Shown here piece after piece: positions 6,875 to 15,092 of a stretch of DNA of 64,000 bases (position 1 is its first letter; every line of letters begins with the position of its first letter). The translations under genes and the position numbers were made by a program. Location: positions 1 to 64,000 of the forward strand of contig JBKHDT010000006.1 in assembly GCA_046541195.1 (NCBI GenBank). Direction: 5' to 3'. The notes beneath the pieces were generated by a model. That model saw nothing but the letters and a program-made list of their open reading frames with translations. It was not told where the DNA came from and searched no databases. The stretch comes from JBKHDT01 sp046541195 (GTDB taxonomy: Bacteria; Pseudomonadota; Gammaproteobacteria; Halothiobacillales; Halothiobacillaceae).

Positions 6875-8932
6875 ATGTCCGTATCCGCAAGTTCTTCCCG
6901 ACCTGCCCGAAAGGCCCAGTCCGCCAGGCAAAACATGCTTCGGCAGTTCATGGGCTGGCTTGGTTCAATGGCACTGGCGATCACCCTGCTGGTGGTGCTG
7001 GGCCTGGCATCGATCATCGGCACGGTGCTCCAGCAGAACCAGCCGTTCAATGACTACCTGATCAAGTTCGGGCCGTTCTGGTTCGAGATCTTTGACGCGC
7101 TGCGGCTCTACGATGTCTATTCGGCATGGTGGTTCGTGGTCATTCTCGTGTTCCTGCTGGTTTCCACGTCGCTTTGCGTGTGGCGCAACGCCCCCACCAT
7201 GCTTCGGGACATCAAGAGCTTCCGAACCGGCGTGCAGGAAAAGTCACTGCGGGCCTTCAAGCACTCCGACCAATGGGACAGTGACCTGCCCCCGGCCGAG
7301 ATCGCCGAGAAGGCCCGCTCAACCCTCGGTGAGGCGGGTTACCGGTCCCGTGTCCAGGAAGGCGCCGATCATCTGCTGGTGGCGGCCAAGAAGGGCGGCA
7401 TGAACCGCTGGGGCTACATCCTCACCCACCTGGGCCTGATCATCATCCTGATCGGCGGGGTCATGGACAGCAAGCTGCAGTTGCAGTGGCTGTACCTGAT
7501 GGACGACCTGCAAATCGAGACGCGTGACCTGCCGGTCAGCCAGATCGGTGCGGAAAGCAAGATCCCGCCGGGGACCGGCGCCTTCCGCGGCAACGTGAAC
7601 ATTCCCGAGGGCAACCGGGCGGACGTGGTCTTCCTCGGCCTGCGCGACGGGTACCTGGTGCAGGAGCTGCCCTTCGAGATCGAGGTCCGCGACTTCCGGA
7701 TCGACTACTACGACAACGGGATGCCCAAGTCCTACGAGTCCGACCTGGTTCTGACGGACCACGATACCGGCGAGGTGGTCGAGCAGACGATCGGCGTGAA
7801 TCACCCGCTGATCCATCGTGGACACGCGATCTACCAAGCGAGCTTCGCCGATGGCGGTTCGCGCCTGAACTTCAAGGCCTGGCAGCTCGGTGGCCGTGCC
7901 GGCTCTTCGGAAACCATCGAGTCGCGGGTATTTCGTGAGGTGCCCTTCCAGTTTGCCGGCGAGCGTTTCACGCTCGAGTTCGACGATTTCCGGCTCTACA
8001 ACATCAATCCTGTCGAGGGCGACGACGGCGAAACCGAGGAGCGCAACTTCGGCCCGAGCGTGGTGTTCAGGCTGCGTGACGAGACCGGTGTGGCCACCGA
8101 GTACGAGAACTTCATGTCGCCGGTACCGCTCGAAGGGAACATGTATTACCTCAGCGGCATTCGCACCACGCCCGATGCCCCGCAGCAATACCTGTACATT
8201 CCGGCCGACCGCAACGGCAAGATCGATACCTTCATGAACCTGCTGGCCGGCCTGCACGATCGCGAGAACGTCAAGCGGGTAGCCGGCGAGATGGTGGCCG
8301 CGATGCAGGCGAGCCAGGGCAATCCGGTGCGGCCCGAAGACATCGGCGAGCCGGCCAGGGAGTCGATAGCCCGGCTGGTCGACACCTTTCTTTCCGGCGG
8401 TTTCGGTGGCGTGGAGCAGGACCTTCGCGAGCGCATGGCCGGTCAGAACGTGGACGAGGCCCGCATGAACGAGGCGATCGAGGCCTCGGTCCGCGTGTTG
8501 CAGTCGGTCATCACCAGGATTTTCGGTGAGGTGATGATTGCACAGGGTATCGAAGAGCCCGTGGATGATGACCTGCGCATACTCGAGGAGTCCCTGGCGG
8601 CCATCTCGGCGCTGCCGGCCTACCGTTCACCGATCTACCTGCAGATGACCGGCTTCGAACAGATACAGGCCACCGGTCTGCAGATCACCCGTTCGCCGGG
8701 CAAGTCGGTGGTCTACTTCGGCAGCCTCATGCTGGTGGTTGGTGTTTTCATGCTGTTCTACATCCATTATCGTCGGCAGTGGGTCTGGCTGCGCCGGACG
8801 GAAGATGGCCGGACCCGGGTCCTGCTCGCCGGCAATTCAGGCCGAAAGAGCCTTGATTTCGATCGTGAATTCGCCTGGCTCAAGCAGGCGATGCGCACCC
8901 GGAGCGAATCCGGGCAAGGCGGGACCGGCTGA
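6875..8932 (+). CDS. resB: Cytochrome c biogenesis protein ResB (CcsB-type, System II)
   Basis: 685-aa membrane protein that works with CcsA to deliver heme and hold apocytochrome in System II cytochrome c maturation. Predicted TM helices lie at about 29-50, 84-104 and 185-205 (with an embedded THLG His), then a large periplasmic domain of more than 400 residues, and a final TM near the C-terminus (FGSLMLVVGVFML). This layout fits the ResB family. The start is taken at ATG 6875; a TTG at 6851 would add eight residues and neither has a convincing ribosome site. Followed by ccsA after 164 bp. Confidence 0.93.
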   Translation: MSVSASSSRPARKAQSARQNMLRQFMGWLGSMALAITLLVVLGLASIIGTVLQQNQPFNDYLIKFGPFWFEIFDALRLYDVYSAWWFVVILVFLLVSTSLCVWRNAPTMLRDIKSFRTGVQEKSLRAFKHSDQWDSDLPPAEIAEKARSTLGEAGYRSRVQEGADHLLVAAKKGGMNRWGYILTHLGLIIILIGGVMDSKLQLQWLYLMDDLQIETRDLPVSQIGAESKIPPGTGAFRGNVNIPEGNRADVVFLGLRDGYLVQELPFEIEVRDFRIDYYDNGMPKSYESDLVLTDHDTGEVVEQTIGVNHPLIHRGHAIYQASFADGGSRLNFKAWQLGGRAGSSETIESRVFREVPFQFAGERFTLEFDDFRLYNINPVEGDDGETEERNFGPSVVFRLRDETGVATEYENFMSPVPLEGNMYYLSGIRTTPDAPQQYLYIPADRNGKIDTFMNLLAGLHDRENVKRVAGEMVAAMQASQGNPVRPEDIGEPARESIARLVDTFLSGGFGGVEQDLRERMAGQNVDEARMNEAIEASVRVLQSVITRIFGEVMIAQGIEEPVDDDLRILEESLAAISALPAYRSPIYLQMTGFEQIQATGLQITRSPGKSVVYFGSLMLVVGVFMLFYIHYRRQWVWLRRTEDGRTRVLLAGNSGRKSLDFDREFAWLKQAMRTRSESGQGGTG

Positions 8933-9096
8933 GGTCGATCCCGGTTCAGATCACGTCTTGTCATTTGATGGTGCGATGCATCGAATGGCGGAACCTGGCC
9001 AGGTACAAGCTGGCCGATGCGTTTCCCGGCGAATCCGAGAAAGGGTTTCCGGTGTTGAGTCACAGATAAAAACGAACCTGTTCAGGAGCAAACCTC

Positions 9097-10299
9097 ATGT
9101 CCGTCCCACAGGAACAGATGGTTGAACATTTCAACGCCATGAAGCGGCCGCCGGTGACGGCCATGGATATCGGTTATTTCGTTCTGATTGCACTTGGTGC
9201 AATCGGCATCTGGCAGTACTACGCCGATTTCATGGATGGCTATGAAATCGGCGTGCTCGCGCTGGCCGCCGTCGGCATCGGCTTTTTGGGCTGGCTGTGG
9301 AAGCCCACCCGGGTGTTCACCGTGGTGGTGGCGGCGCTGGCGATCATCGCCCTGTGGCGGTACTCGACGCACCTGCCCGAGGGTGTGACCGAGCTGGGCC
9401 GGTCCGGTCTGGCCCAGGCGCAGGAAAGCGACTTCCTGCTCAAGTATTTCCTGTCGAGCCAGTCGGCGATCATGTGGATGGTCGCCCTGTACCTGATGGC
9501 CACGCCGGTCTATTTCGCCGGCCTGATCCGTCGGTCGGACTACCTCAACCGGGTGGGCACGGCGCTGACGTGGATCGCCACCACCATGGGCCTGGTGGGG
9601 CTCCTGGCCCGCTGGCGCGAAACTTACCTGATCAGCTTCGACTACGGGTACATCCCGGTCAGCAACCTGTATGAGGTCTTCGTCCTCTTCGCGATCATCA
9701 CCGCGATGATGTACCTGTTCTACGAGCAGCGGGCAGGCAACCGCAACCTGGGTGGCTTCGTGCTGACCGTCATCAGCGCGGCCATGCTGTTCCTGCTCTG
9801 GTACGTCTTCACCCGCGAGGCGCAGACCATCGAGCCGCTGGTGCCGGCCCTGCAGAGCTGGTGGATGAAGATCCACGTCCCGACCAACTTCGTGGGCTAC
9901 GGCGGCTTTGCCATCGCGGCCATGATCGGGGTGGCCTACCTGATCAAGCTCAAGCTCGGCGGGGACGGGCCGAATGACCGGCTGCCCTCGCTGGCCGTGA
10001 TGGACGACATCATGTACAAGGTCATTGCCATCGGCTGGGCCTTCTTCACCATCGCGACCATTCTGGGCGCCATGTGGGCCGCCGAGGCCTGGGGCGGCTA
10101 CTGGAGCTGGGACCCCAAGGAGACCTGGGCGCTGATCGTCTGGCTGAACTACGCTGCCTGGCTGCACCTGCGCCTGACCAAGGGCTGGACCGGCGCGGTA
10201 ATGGCCTGGTGGGCGATCGTCGGCCTGTTCATCACGACCTTTGCCTTCCTGGGCGTGAACATCTTCCTGTCCGGTCTGCATTCCTACGGGGAGCTTTGA
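9097..10299 (+). CDS. ccsA: Heme exporter/synthetase CcsA (ResC-type, System II)
   Basis: 400-aa polytopic membrane protein with about eight TM helices. It carries the tryptophan-rich heme-handling WWD motif (WAAEAWGGYWSWDPKETW), the hallmark of CcsA/CcmC/CcmF proteins, flanked by His residues in neighbouring helices. With ResB it exports heme and ligates it to CxxCH apocytochromes. ATG 9097 has CAGGAG 8 nt upstream. dsbA begins 3 bp after its stop, so the two are probably co-transcribed. Confidence 0.94.
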   Translation: MSVPQEQMVEHFNAMKRPPVTAMDIGYFVLIALGAIGIWQYYADFMDGYEIGVLALAAVGIGFLGWLWKPTRVFTVVVAALAIIALWRYSTHLPEGVTELGRSGLAQAQESDFLLKYFLSSQSAIMWMVALYLMATPVYFAGLIRRSDYLNRVGTALTWIATTMGLVGLLARWRETYLISFDYGYIPVSNLYEVFVLFAIITAMMYLFYEQRAGNRNLGGFVLTVISAAMLFLLWYVFTREAQTIEPLVPALQSWWMKIHVPTNFVGYGGFAIAAMIGVAYLIKLKLGGDGPNDRLPSLAVMDDIMYKVIAIGWAFFTIATILGAMWAAEAWGGYWSWDPKETWALIVWLNYAAWLHLRLTKGWTGAVMAWWAIVGLFITTFAFLGVNIFLSGLHSYGEL

Positions 10300-10302
10300 G
10301 CC

Positions 10303-10920
10303 ATGCGCCTGATCCATGCCCTGCTGGGCTCGCTCGCGGGGGTCGTCCTGGCGGCGGCGCCGGTCTTCGCGGCCGAGCGCTACCACGAGATTGCCGACCC
10401 CAAGCCGGCCGAGGCCGAGACGCCAATCGTGGTCGAGGAGTTCTTCTGGTTCGGCTGTCCGAGCTGCTACCAGTTCGAGCCGCACCTGGAGGCATGGCTG
10501 GCTGACCTGCCCGAGGACGTCACCTTCGTGCGCGTCGCCCCGGCGCTCAACCCGGGCTGGGAGCCGCTGGCCCGCGCCCATTACGCGGCCGAGATGCTGG
10601 AAGTCGGTGACGAGATCCATGGCGCGCTGTTCGAGGCGATACATGCCAGGGGGTTTCGTCCCGAATCGGCCGAGCAACTGGCCGACTTCTATGCCGGGCA
10701 GGGGGTTGACCGCGAGCAGTTCCTCCAGATGTACAATTCCTTCGCGGTGATGACCTCGGTGCGCCGGGCCAACAGCCGGGCCCAGCAACTGGGGATCCGT
10801 GGCGTGCCGAGCATGGTGGTCAACGGAACCTACCGGGTCGACGTGAAGGAGGCCGGTGGTCACGCCGGCATGATCGACGTGACCGAGCAGCTGATCGAGA
10901 CCCTCCGCGAGGGCGACTGA
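10303..10920 (+). CDS. dsbA: Thiol:disulfide interchange protein DsbA
   Basis: 205-aa periplasmic oxidoreductase. A signal peptide of about 23 residues ends at VFAAE. The thioredoxin-fold active site is CPSC at 52-55 (less common than CPHC of E. coli DsbA) and the cis-proline loop is GVPSM. It catalyses disulfide formation in secreted proteins; next to System II genes it may also act on CxxCH cysteines before heme attachment (inference). It starts 3 bp after ccsA. Confidence 0.93.
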   Translation: MRLIHALLGSLAGVVLAAAPVFAAERYHEIADPKPAEAETPIVVEEFFWFGCPSCYQFEPHLEAWLADLPEDVTFVRVAPALNPGWEPLARAHYAAEMLEVGDEIHGALFEAIHARGFRPESAEQLADFYAGQGVDREQFLQMYNSFAVMTSVRRANSRAQQLGIRGVPSMVVNGTYRVDVKEAGGHAGMIDVTEQLIETLREGD

Positions 10921-11174
10921 TCAGCCTGATCACCGGGTCGCCGGTCGATGTCCGCCGCATGGCTTTTGGCCCGGCCAAGCGCCGGGCCCTTTCATGGAGG
11001 CCGGCTTGCCGGCCCTGCCTGGGGCGGGCCACGGGGCCCGTTCGGCGCCGATGCGGCGGGAGCAGGCGGACGGCGCCGGCTGTTGATCGTCTGACCGGGC
11101 CGTCCGGTTTCCCCGGACCCGCACCAGGGTGCCTCGAGGCGTTTTTCGAGGTTTCCCGCCAGGAGATTCCGCCA

Positions 11175-12809
11175 TTGCGTGCAGCCGAGCTTTTTCTTCG
11201 CTGTCTGGAAAACGAGGGGGTTCGGTACCTGTTCGGGGTACCGGGCGAGGAAAACCTCGACCTGATGGATGCCTTGCATGACTCGTCCATCGAGTTCGTG
11301 ATGACCCGGCATGAGCAGGGCGCTGCCTTCATGGCGGATCTGGTGGGGCGGCTGACCCATCGACCCGGAGTCTGTCTTTCCACACTCGGCCCCGGCGCGA
11401 CCAACCTGGTCACCGGGGTCGCGGACGCCAACATGGACAATGCCCCGCTGGTCGCCATAGCCGGCCAGGCGGGCACGGATCGCCTGCACAAGGAATCGCA
11501 CCAGGTTCTCGACCTGGTGCGAATGTTCGAGCCGATCACGGGCTATGCCTCGCGGGTCCTCAGCCCGCTTACCATTCCCGAGACGGTGCGCAAGGCCTTC
11601 AAGTCAGCCACCTCCGGCAAGGGCAGTGCGAGCTTCATTGAGCTGCCGGAGAATATCGCGGAGATGGAAATTGCCGCGGACGGCCCCCTGGCGATCGAGC
11701 ATTCCGCGGTGGCGGAGCCTGCCGACGGCGCCGTGGAGCGGGCGGCCGGCATCATCAGCGCGGCGAAGTCTCCGATCATCCTGGTCGGCCATGGCGTGAT
11801 CCGTGGTCGTGCGACCCGGGCGTTGTCGGAATTCGCCACGCGATTGAACATCCCGGTTGCCAATACCTTCATGGCCAAGGGAGCGATTCCCTTCCGCCAT
11901 GCCATGGCCCTGGGCAGTGTCGGGCTGCAATCGCGGGATTACGTGAGCGTCGGCTTCGACCATGCCGACGTGATCATCTGCGTGGGCTACGACATGGTGG
12001 AGTACCATCCGCGTCTCTGGCACCCGAGCCGGGACCGCTGCATCGTGCATGTCGACAGCGTGCCGGCCGAGGTGGATGCGCACTATGGGGTCGATACCGA
12101 GGTGGTGGGCGACATCGGCCTGTCGCTGGCGCGAATCGCCGAGCGGGCGATTGCCCACGAGGGGCCGGCGTTGCGCAATCTGCGGCGGGCGCTGATCGAG
12201 GACATGAATCGCCACGCCGAGGACCGGCAGTTGCCGATCAAGCCGCAAAAGCTGATCTGGGACCTGAGGACGGTACTGTCCTCCAGTGACATCGTGATTT
12301 CCGATGTCGGCGCCCACAAGATGTGGCTGGCACGGATGTATCGCTCCGAGGAACCCAACACCTGCATCATCTCCAACGGGTTTGCGAGCATGGGCATTGC
12401 CCTGCCGGGCGCGGTGGCCGCCAAGCTGCTCTACCCGCAAAAGACCATCGTGGCCGCCACCGGCGATGCCGGCTTCTTGATGAACGTCCAGGAGCTGGAG
12501 ACGGCCGTGCGCATGAAGACCGCCATGATCGTGCTGGTCTGGAACGATGGTGGCTACGGACTGATCGAGCTCAAGCAGCGGCGCCAGTTCGGCAGGACAT
12601 CCGGGGTGCATTTCGGAAACCCGGATTTCGTCCAGCTGGCGCGCAGCTTCGGGGCGCGTGGATATCGCCTGAAAGACGGCGACGGCCTGCAGGACCTGCT
12701 GCGCGAGGCGATATCCACCAACGAGGTCTGTGTCATCGACGTGCCGGTGGATTACAGCGAGAACGCGCACCTGACGGCCCGTCTCGGCGAGATGGTCGCG
12801 CCCGCGTGA
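11175..12809 (+). CDS. Acetolactate synthase large-subunit-like ThDP enzyme
   Basis: 544-aa member of the thiamine-diphosphate pyruvate decarboxylase/acetolactate synthase superfamily. The N-terminal PYR domain has FGVPGEENLD and the catalytic Glu in TRHEQGAAF; a central domain follows; the C-terminal PP domain has the ThDP-Mg motif beginning GDAGFLMN and ending NDGGYG. The TTG at 11175 is chosen because AGGAG lies 9 nt before it and the protein then begins at conserved sequence (LRAAELFLRC); the frame is open back to 10959 but that part is not protein-like. No regulatory small subunit (ilvN) is adjacent, so it is an AlsS-like or orphan enzyme. Reaction is probably condensation of two pyruvates, but other 2-keto acid substrates are possible. 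Confidence 0.85.
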   Translation: MRAAELFLRCLENEGVRYLFGVPGEENLDLMDALHDSSIEFVMTRHEQGAAFMADLVGRLTHRPGVCLSTLGPGATNLVTGVADANMDNAPLVAIAGQAGTDRLHKESHQVLDLVRMFEPITGYASRVLSPLTIPETVRKAFKSATSGKGSASFIELPENIAEMEIAADGPLAIEHSAVAEPADGAVERAAGIISAAKSPIILVGHGVIRGRATRALSEFATRLNIPVANTFMAKGAIPFRHAMALGSVGLQSRDYVSVGFDHADVIICVGYDMVEYHPRLWHPSRDRCIVHVDSVPAEVDAHYGVDTEVVGDIGLSLARIAERAIAHEGPALRNLRRALIEDMNRHAEDRQLPIKPQKLIWDLRTVLSSSDIVISDVGAHKMWLARMYRSEEPNTCIISNGFASMGIALPGAVAAKLLYPQKTIVAATGDAGFLMNVQELETAVRMKTAMIVLVWNDGGYGLIELKQRRQFGRTSGVHFGNPDFVQLARSFGARGYRLKDGDGLQDLLREAISTNEVCVIDVPVDYSENAHLTARLGEMVAPA

Positions 12810-13570
12810 GCCAGGATACGCCAGAGGATGGCCGGACCCTGCGCCTGCTGTCCTACAATATCCAGGTCGGTATCGCGAGCCGGAATTTCCACGACTACCT
12901 GATCAACGGCTGGAAGCACCTGCTGCCCAGCCCGGACCGGATTGTCAACCTGCAGCGGATCGCGGAACTGATCTCGGCGTACGACATTGTTGGTCTTCAG
13001 GAAACCGATGCCGGCTCGCTGCGCAGTCACTACCTCAACCAGACCGAGTACCTGGCCGACCGGGCCGGGATGCCCTACTGGAACACCCGCGTGAACCGGG
13101 CGATGGGCTACCTTGGTCAGCACGCGCTGGGCCTGATCGCGCGTCAGTGTCCCGAGCGGGTGGAGTGCGTGCCTCTGCCAAGCCGGATTCCGGGGCGGGG
13201 GGCGATGGTGGCCGATTTCGGCTTTGCGGGTCGATCGCTGCGTGTGGTGATCTCGCACCTGTCGCTGAGCGCCAAGGCCCGCCACCAGCAGATGGAAGTG
13301 ATTGCCCGGTTGCTTGAGGGCGCACCGCACGGGGTGGTGATGGCCGACTTCAACTGTACGCCGACGAGCCGCGAGATCCGCCATCTTTGCGACATGGGCG
13401 GGTTGTTGCTGCCCGAAGAGCCCCCGGCAACCTACCCGAGCTGGCGGCCGAAGCGGGCCATTGACCATGTGCTGATTACCGGCGGGCTCTCCTTTCGGCA
13501 GGTCGAGTGCCTGCCGGTCGGTTTTTCCGATCACGCACCGCTGGCAGTGGAGATCGCGTTTGACGACTGA
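12806..13570 (+). CDS. Endonuclease/exonuclease/phosphatase family protein
   Basis: 254-aa EEP-fold protein (DNase I / exonuclease III / phosphodiesterase superfamily). Motifs in order: SYNIQVG near the N-terminus, LQETD (metal-binding Glu), SHLSLS, ADFNCTP (catalytic Asp-Asn) and SDHAPL at the C-terminus (catalytic His). The GTG at 12806 overlaps the preceding stop (GTGA), implying translational coupling to the acetolactate synthase. An EEP gene next to dsbA and cytochrome c4 is also found in Pseudomonas. No signal peptide seen. The substrate (nucleic acid, phospholipid or sugar phosphate) is not evident. Confidence 0.85.
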   Translation: MSQDTPEDGRTLRLLSYNIQVGIASRNFHDYLINGWKHLLPSPDRIVNLQRIAELISAYDIVGLQETDAGSLRSHYLNQTEYLADRAGMPYWNTRVNRAMGYLGQHALGLIARQCPERVECVPLPSRIPGRGAMVADFGFAGRSLRVVISHLSLSAKARHQQMEVIARLLEGAPHGVVMADFNCTPTSREIRHLCDMGGLLLPEEPPATYPSWRPKRAIDHVLITGGLSFRQVECLPVGFSDHAPLAVEIAFDD

Positions 13571-13610
13571 CGGGAACCGGGAAACACCCTGCTCCTGCGG
13601 TTTTTTCGAT

Positions 13611-13640
13611 GTGGCCTGAAGTCAGCTTTTTTCAGGCCAC
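13611..13640. repeat. Perfect 10-bp inverted repeat (hairpin) between genes
   Basis: GTGGCCTGAA and its exact complement TTCAGGCCAC are separated by a 10-nt loop containing a run of T. It sits 40 bp after the EEP stop and 26 bp before the preferred start of the next gene, so it may be a terminator or mRNA-processing hairpin. Confidence 0.5.
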
Positions 13641-13665
13641 CCAACGGTACGGAAGCGCAAGCATC

Positions 13666-14544
13666 GTGGATTCGAAGGAAATAGTCCGGGCGGTGGCCGA
13701 ATGCACCGGGCAGTCGATCAGCCCCCGGCGCGTCACCCCGTCCGGGGGCGGCTGCATCAACGAGGCCTATGTTGTCGAGGCCGACGAAGGTGCGTTTTTC
13801 GTCAAGTTCAATCGGGCCGAGCGCCAGGACATGTTCGCGGCCGAGCAGGAGTCGCTGCTGGCCATAGAGGCCACCAGTACCGTGCGGGTGCCGAGGGTGT
13901 TCGGTGTCGGGTGCAGCGGGCCTCATGCCTGGATCGTCATGGAGGCGCTGCCGCTCAACCAGCGCGGCTGCTCGGCGATCCTGGGCGAGCAACTGGCGGC
14001 AATGCACCGGGTCGAGCAGCCGCGCTTCGGTTTCCCGAACGACGGGTTCATCGGCAGCACGGTGCAGGTCAACACGCCTGCGGACAACTGGCCGCACTTC
14101 TTCCGGCGCCACCGGCTCGGCTACCAGCTGGACCTGGCGCGCGCGAACGGGGCTTCCGGCGCGCTGCTTGGTCAGGGCGAGGCCCTGCTTGAGCGCGTCG
14201 GCTGGTTCTTCGACGGCTACGACCCGACGCCGTCCCTGCTGCATGGCGACCTCTGGGGCGGCAACCATGCGTTTCTTGACGATGGCACGCCGGTGATCTT
14301 CGACCCGGCGGCCTACTGCGGGGACCGGGAGGCCGATCTGGCGATGACCGAACTGTTCGGCGGCTTCGACATGGATTTCTATGACGCGTATCGCGGCGCC
14401 TGGCCGCTGGATTCGGGGTATCGGGTTCGCCGCGACCTCTACAACCTCTACCACGTGCTCAATCACTTCAATCTTTTCGGCGGCAGCTACGGCAGTCAGG
14501 CCGCACGGATGATCGACCGGCTGCTGGCCGAGGTGGGCGCCTGA
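13666..14544 (+). CDS. Fructosamine kinase family protein
   Basis: 292-aa protein-kinase-like-fold enzyme (fructosamine-3-kinase/YniA family, usually about 290 aa). Motifs: glycine-rich SGGGCINEAY loop, the lysine in FFVKFN, catalytic loop LLHGDLWGGN and the Mg-binding stretch beginning at DPAAYCGDRE. The family phosphorylates ketoamine adducts on proteins to reverse glycation. The start GTG 13666 is preceded by GGAAG; an ATG at 13609 would place the hairpin 13611-13640 inside the coding region and adds non-conserved residues. It overlaps the next gene by one base (TGATG). Confidence 0.9.
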   Translation: MDSKEIVRAVAECTGQSISPRRVTPSGGGCINEAYVVEADEGAFFVKFNRAERQDMFAAEQESLLAIEATSTVRVPRVFGVGCSGPHAWIVMEALPLNQRGCSAILGEQLAAMHRVEQPRFGFPNDGFIGSTVQVNTPADNWPHFFRRHRLGYQLDLARANGASGALLGQGEALLERVGWFFDGYDPTPSLLHGDLWGGNHAFLDDGTPVIFDPAAYCGDREADLAMTELFGGFDMDFYDAYRGAWPLDSGYRVRRDLYNLYHVLNHFNLFGGSYGSQAARMIDRLLAEVGA

Positions 14545-15092
14545 TGACCGCCCGTGTCGAAGGCATCGATATCCGCGACCTGCCGCTACCGCCGGAGGCC
14601 GACACCGTGCTGACCTGCGGGGCATTGCCGGAAGGTGCCTTGGCCGAACTCGTTGCGCGCCACGGCCTGGCACTGGTGCAGGTCGCCGATGGCGCCGGGA
14701 TACCCGGCAGCTTCTGGGGCGACCGCGAAGCCGGCATCCGGGGCTCCAACCTATATGTCCGTGCCGACACGCCAGTGCATTCGGCGCTGCACGAGTTCTG
14801 CCATCTGTTGTGCATGGATTCGGCGCGGCGGCGCTCGGTGGACACCGATGCCGGCGGAGACTTCCAGGAAGAGGACGCGGTCTGTTACCTGCAGGTGCTG
14901 TTGGCCGATCACCTGGCCGGCATGGGGCGCGATCGCATGTTCCGGGACATGGACGCCTGGGGCTACAGTTTCCGGCTGGGGAGCGCGCGCGCCTGGTTCG
15001 AACAGGACGCGGCCGATGCGCTTGAGTGGCTGCGTGCACGGGGACTGGTCGATGACCGGGGCGCACCGGCCTTCCGGGCCCGGAGCGCGTGA
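14544..15092 (+). CDS. Uncharacterised HEFCH (zincin-like) protein
   Basis: 182-aa cytoplasmic-looking protein that I do not recognise by name. It contains HEFCH at 83-87, preceded by hydrophobic helix residues (SALHEFCHLLCMD) and followed about 27 residues on by QEEDAVCYLQ; this matches the HExxH-plus-distal-Glu layout of small zinc metallopeptidases and SprT/DUF-type zincins. Extra cysteines flank the motif. Start and stop overlap both neighbours by one base (TGATG at each end), so it is translationally coupled between a fructosamine kinase and AmpG. Function is unknown. Confidence 0.75.
   Translation: MTARVEGIDIRDLPLPPEADTVLTCGALPEGALAELVARHGLALVQVADGAGIPGSFWGDREAGIRGSNLYVRADTPVHSALHEFCHLLCMDSARRRSVDTDAGGDFQEEDAVCYLQVLLADHLAGMGRDRMFRDMDAWGYSFRLGSARAWFEQDAADALEWLRARGLVDDRGAPAFRARSA

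Noticed and set aside
9082..10863. 593-aa leftward ORF opposite ccsA and dsbA
   Set aside because: Antisense shadow; the plus-strand frames contain WWD and CPSC motifs and signal peptide, the minus frame has none.
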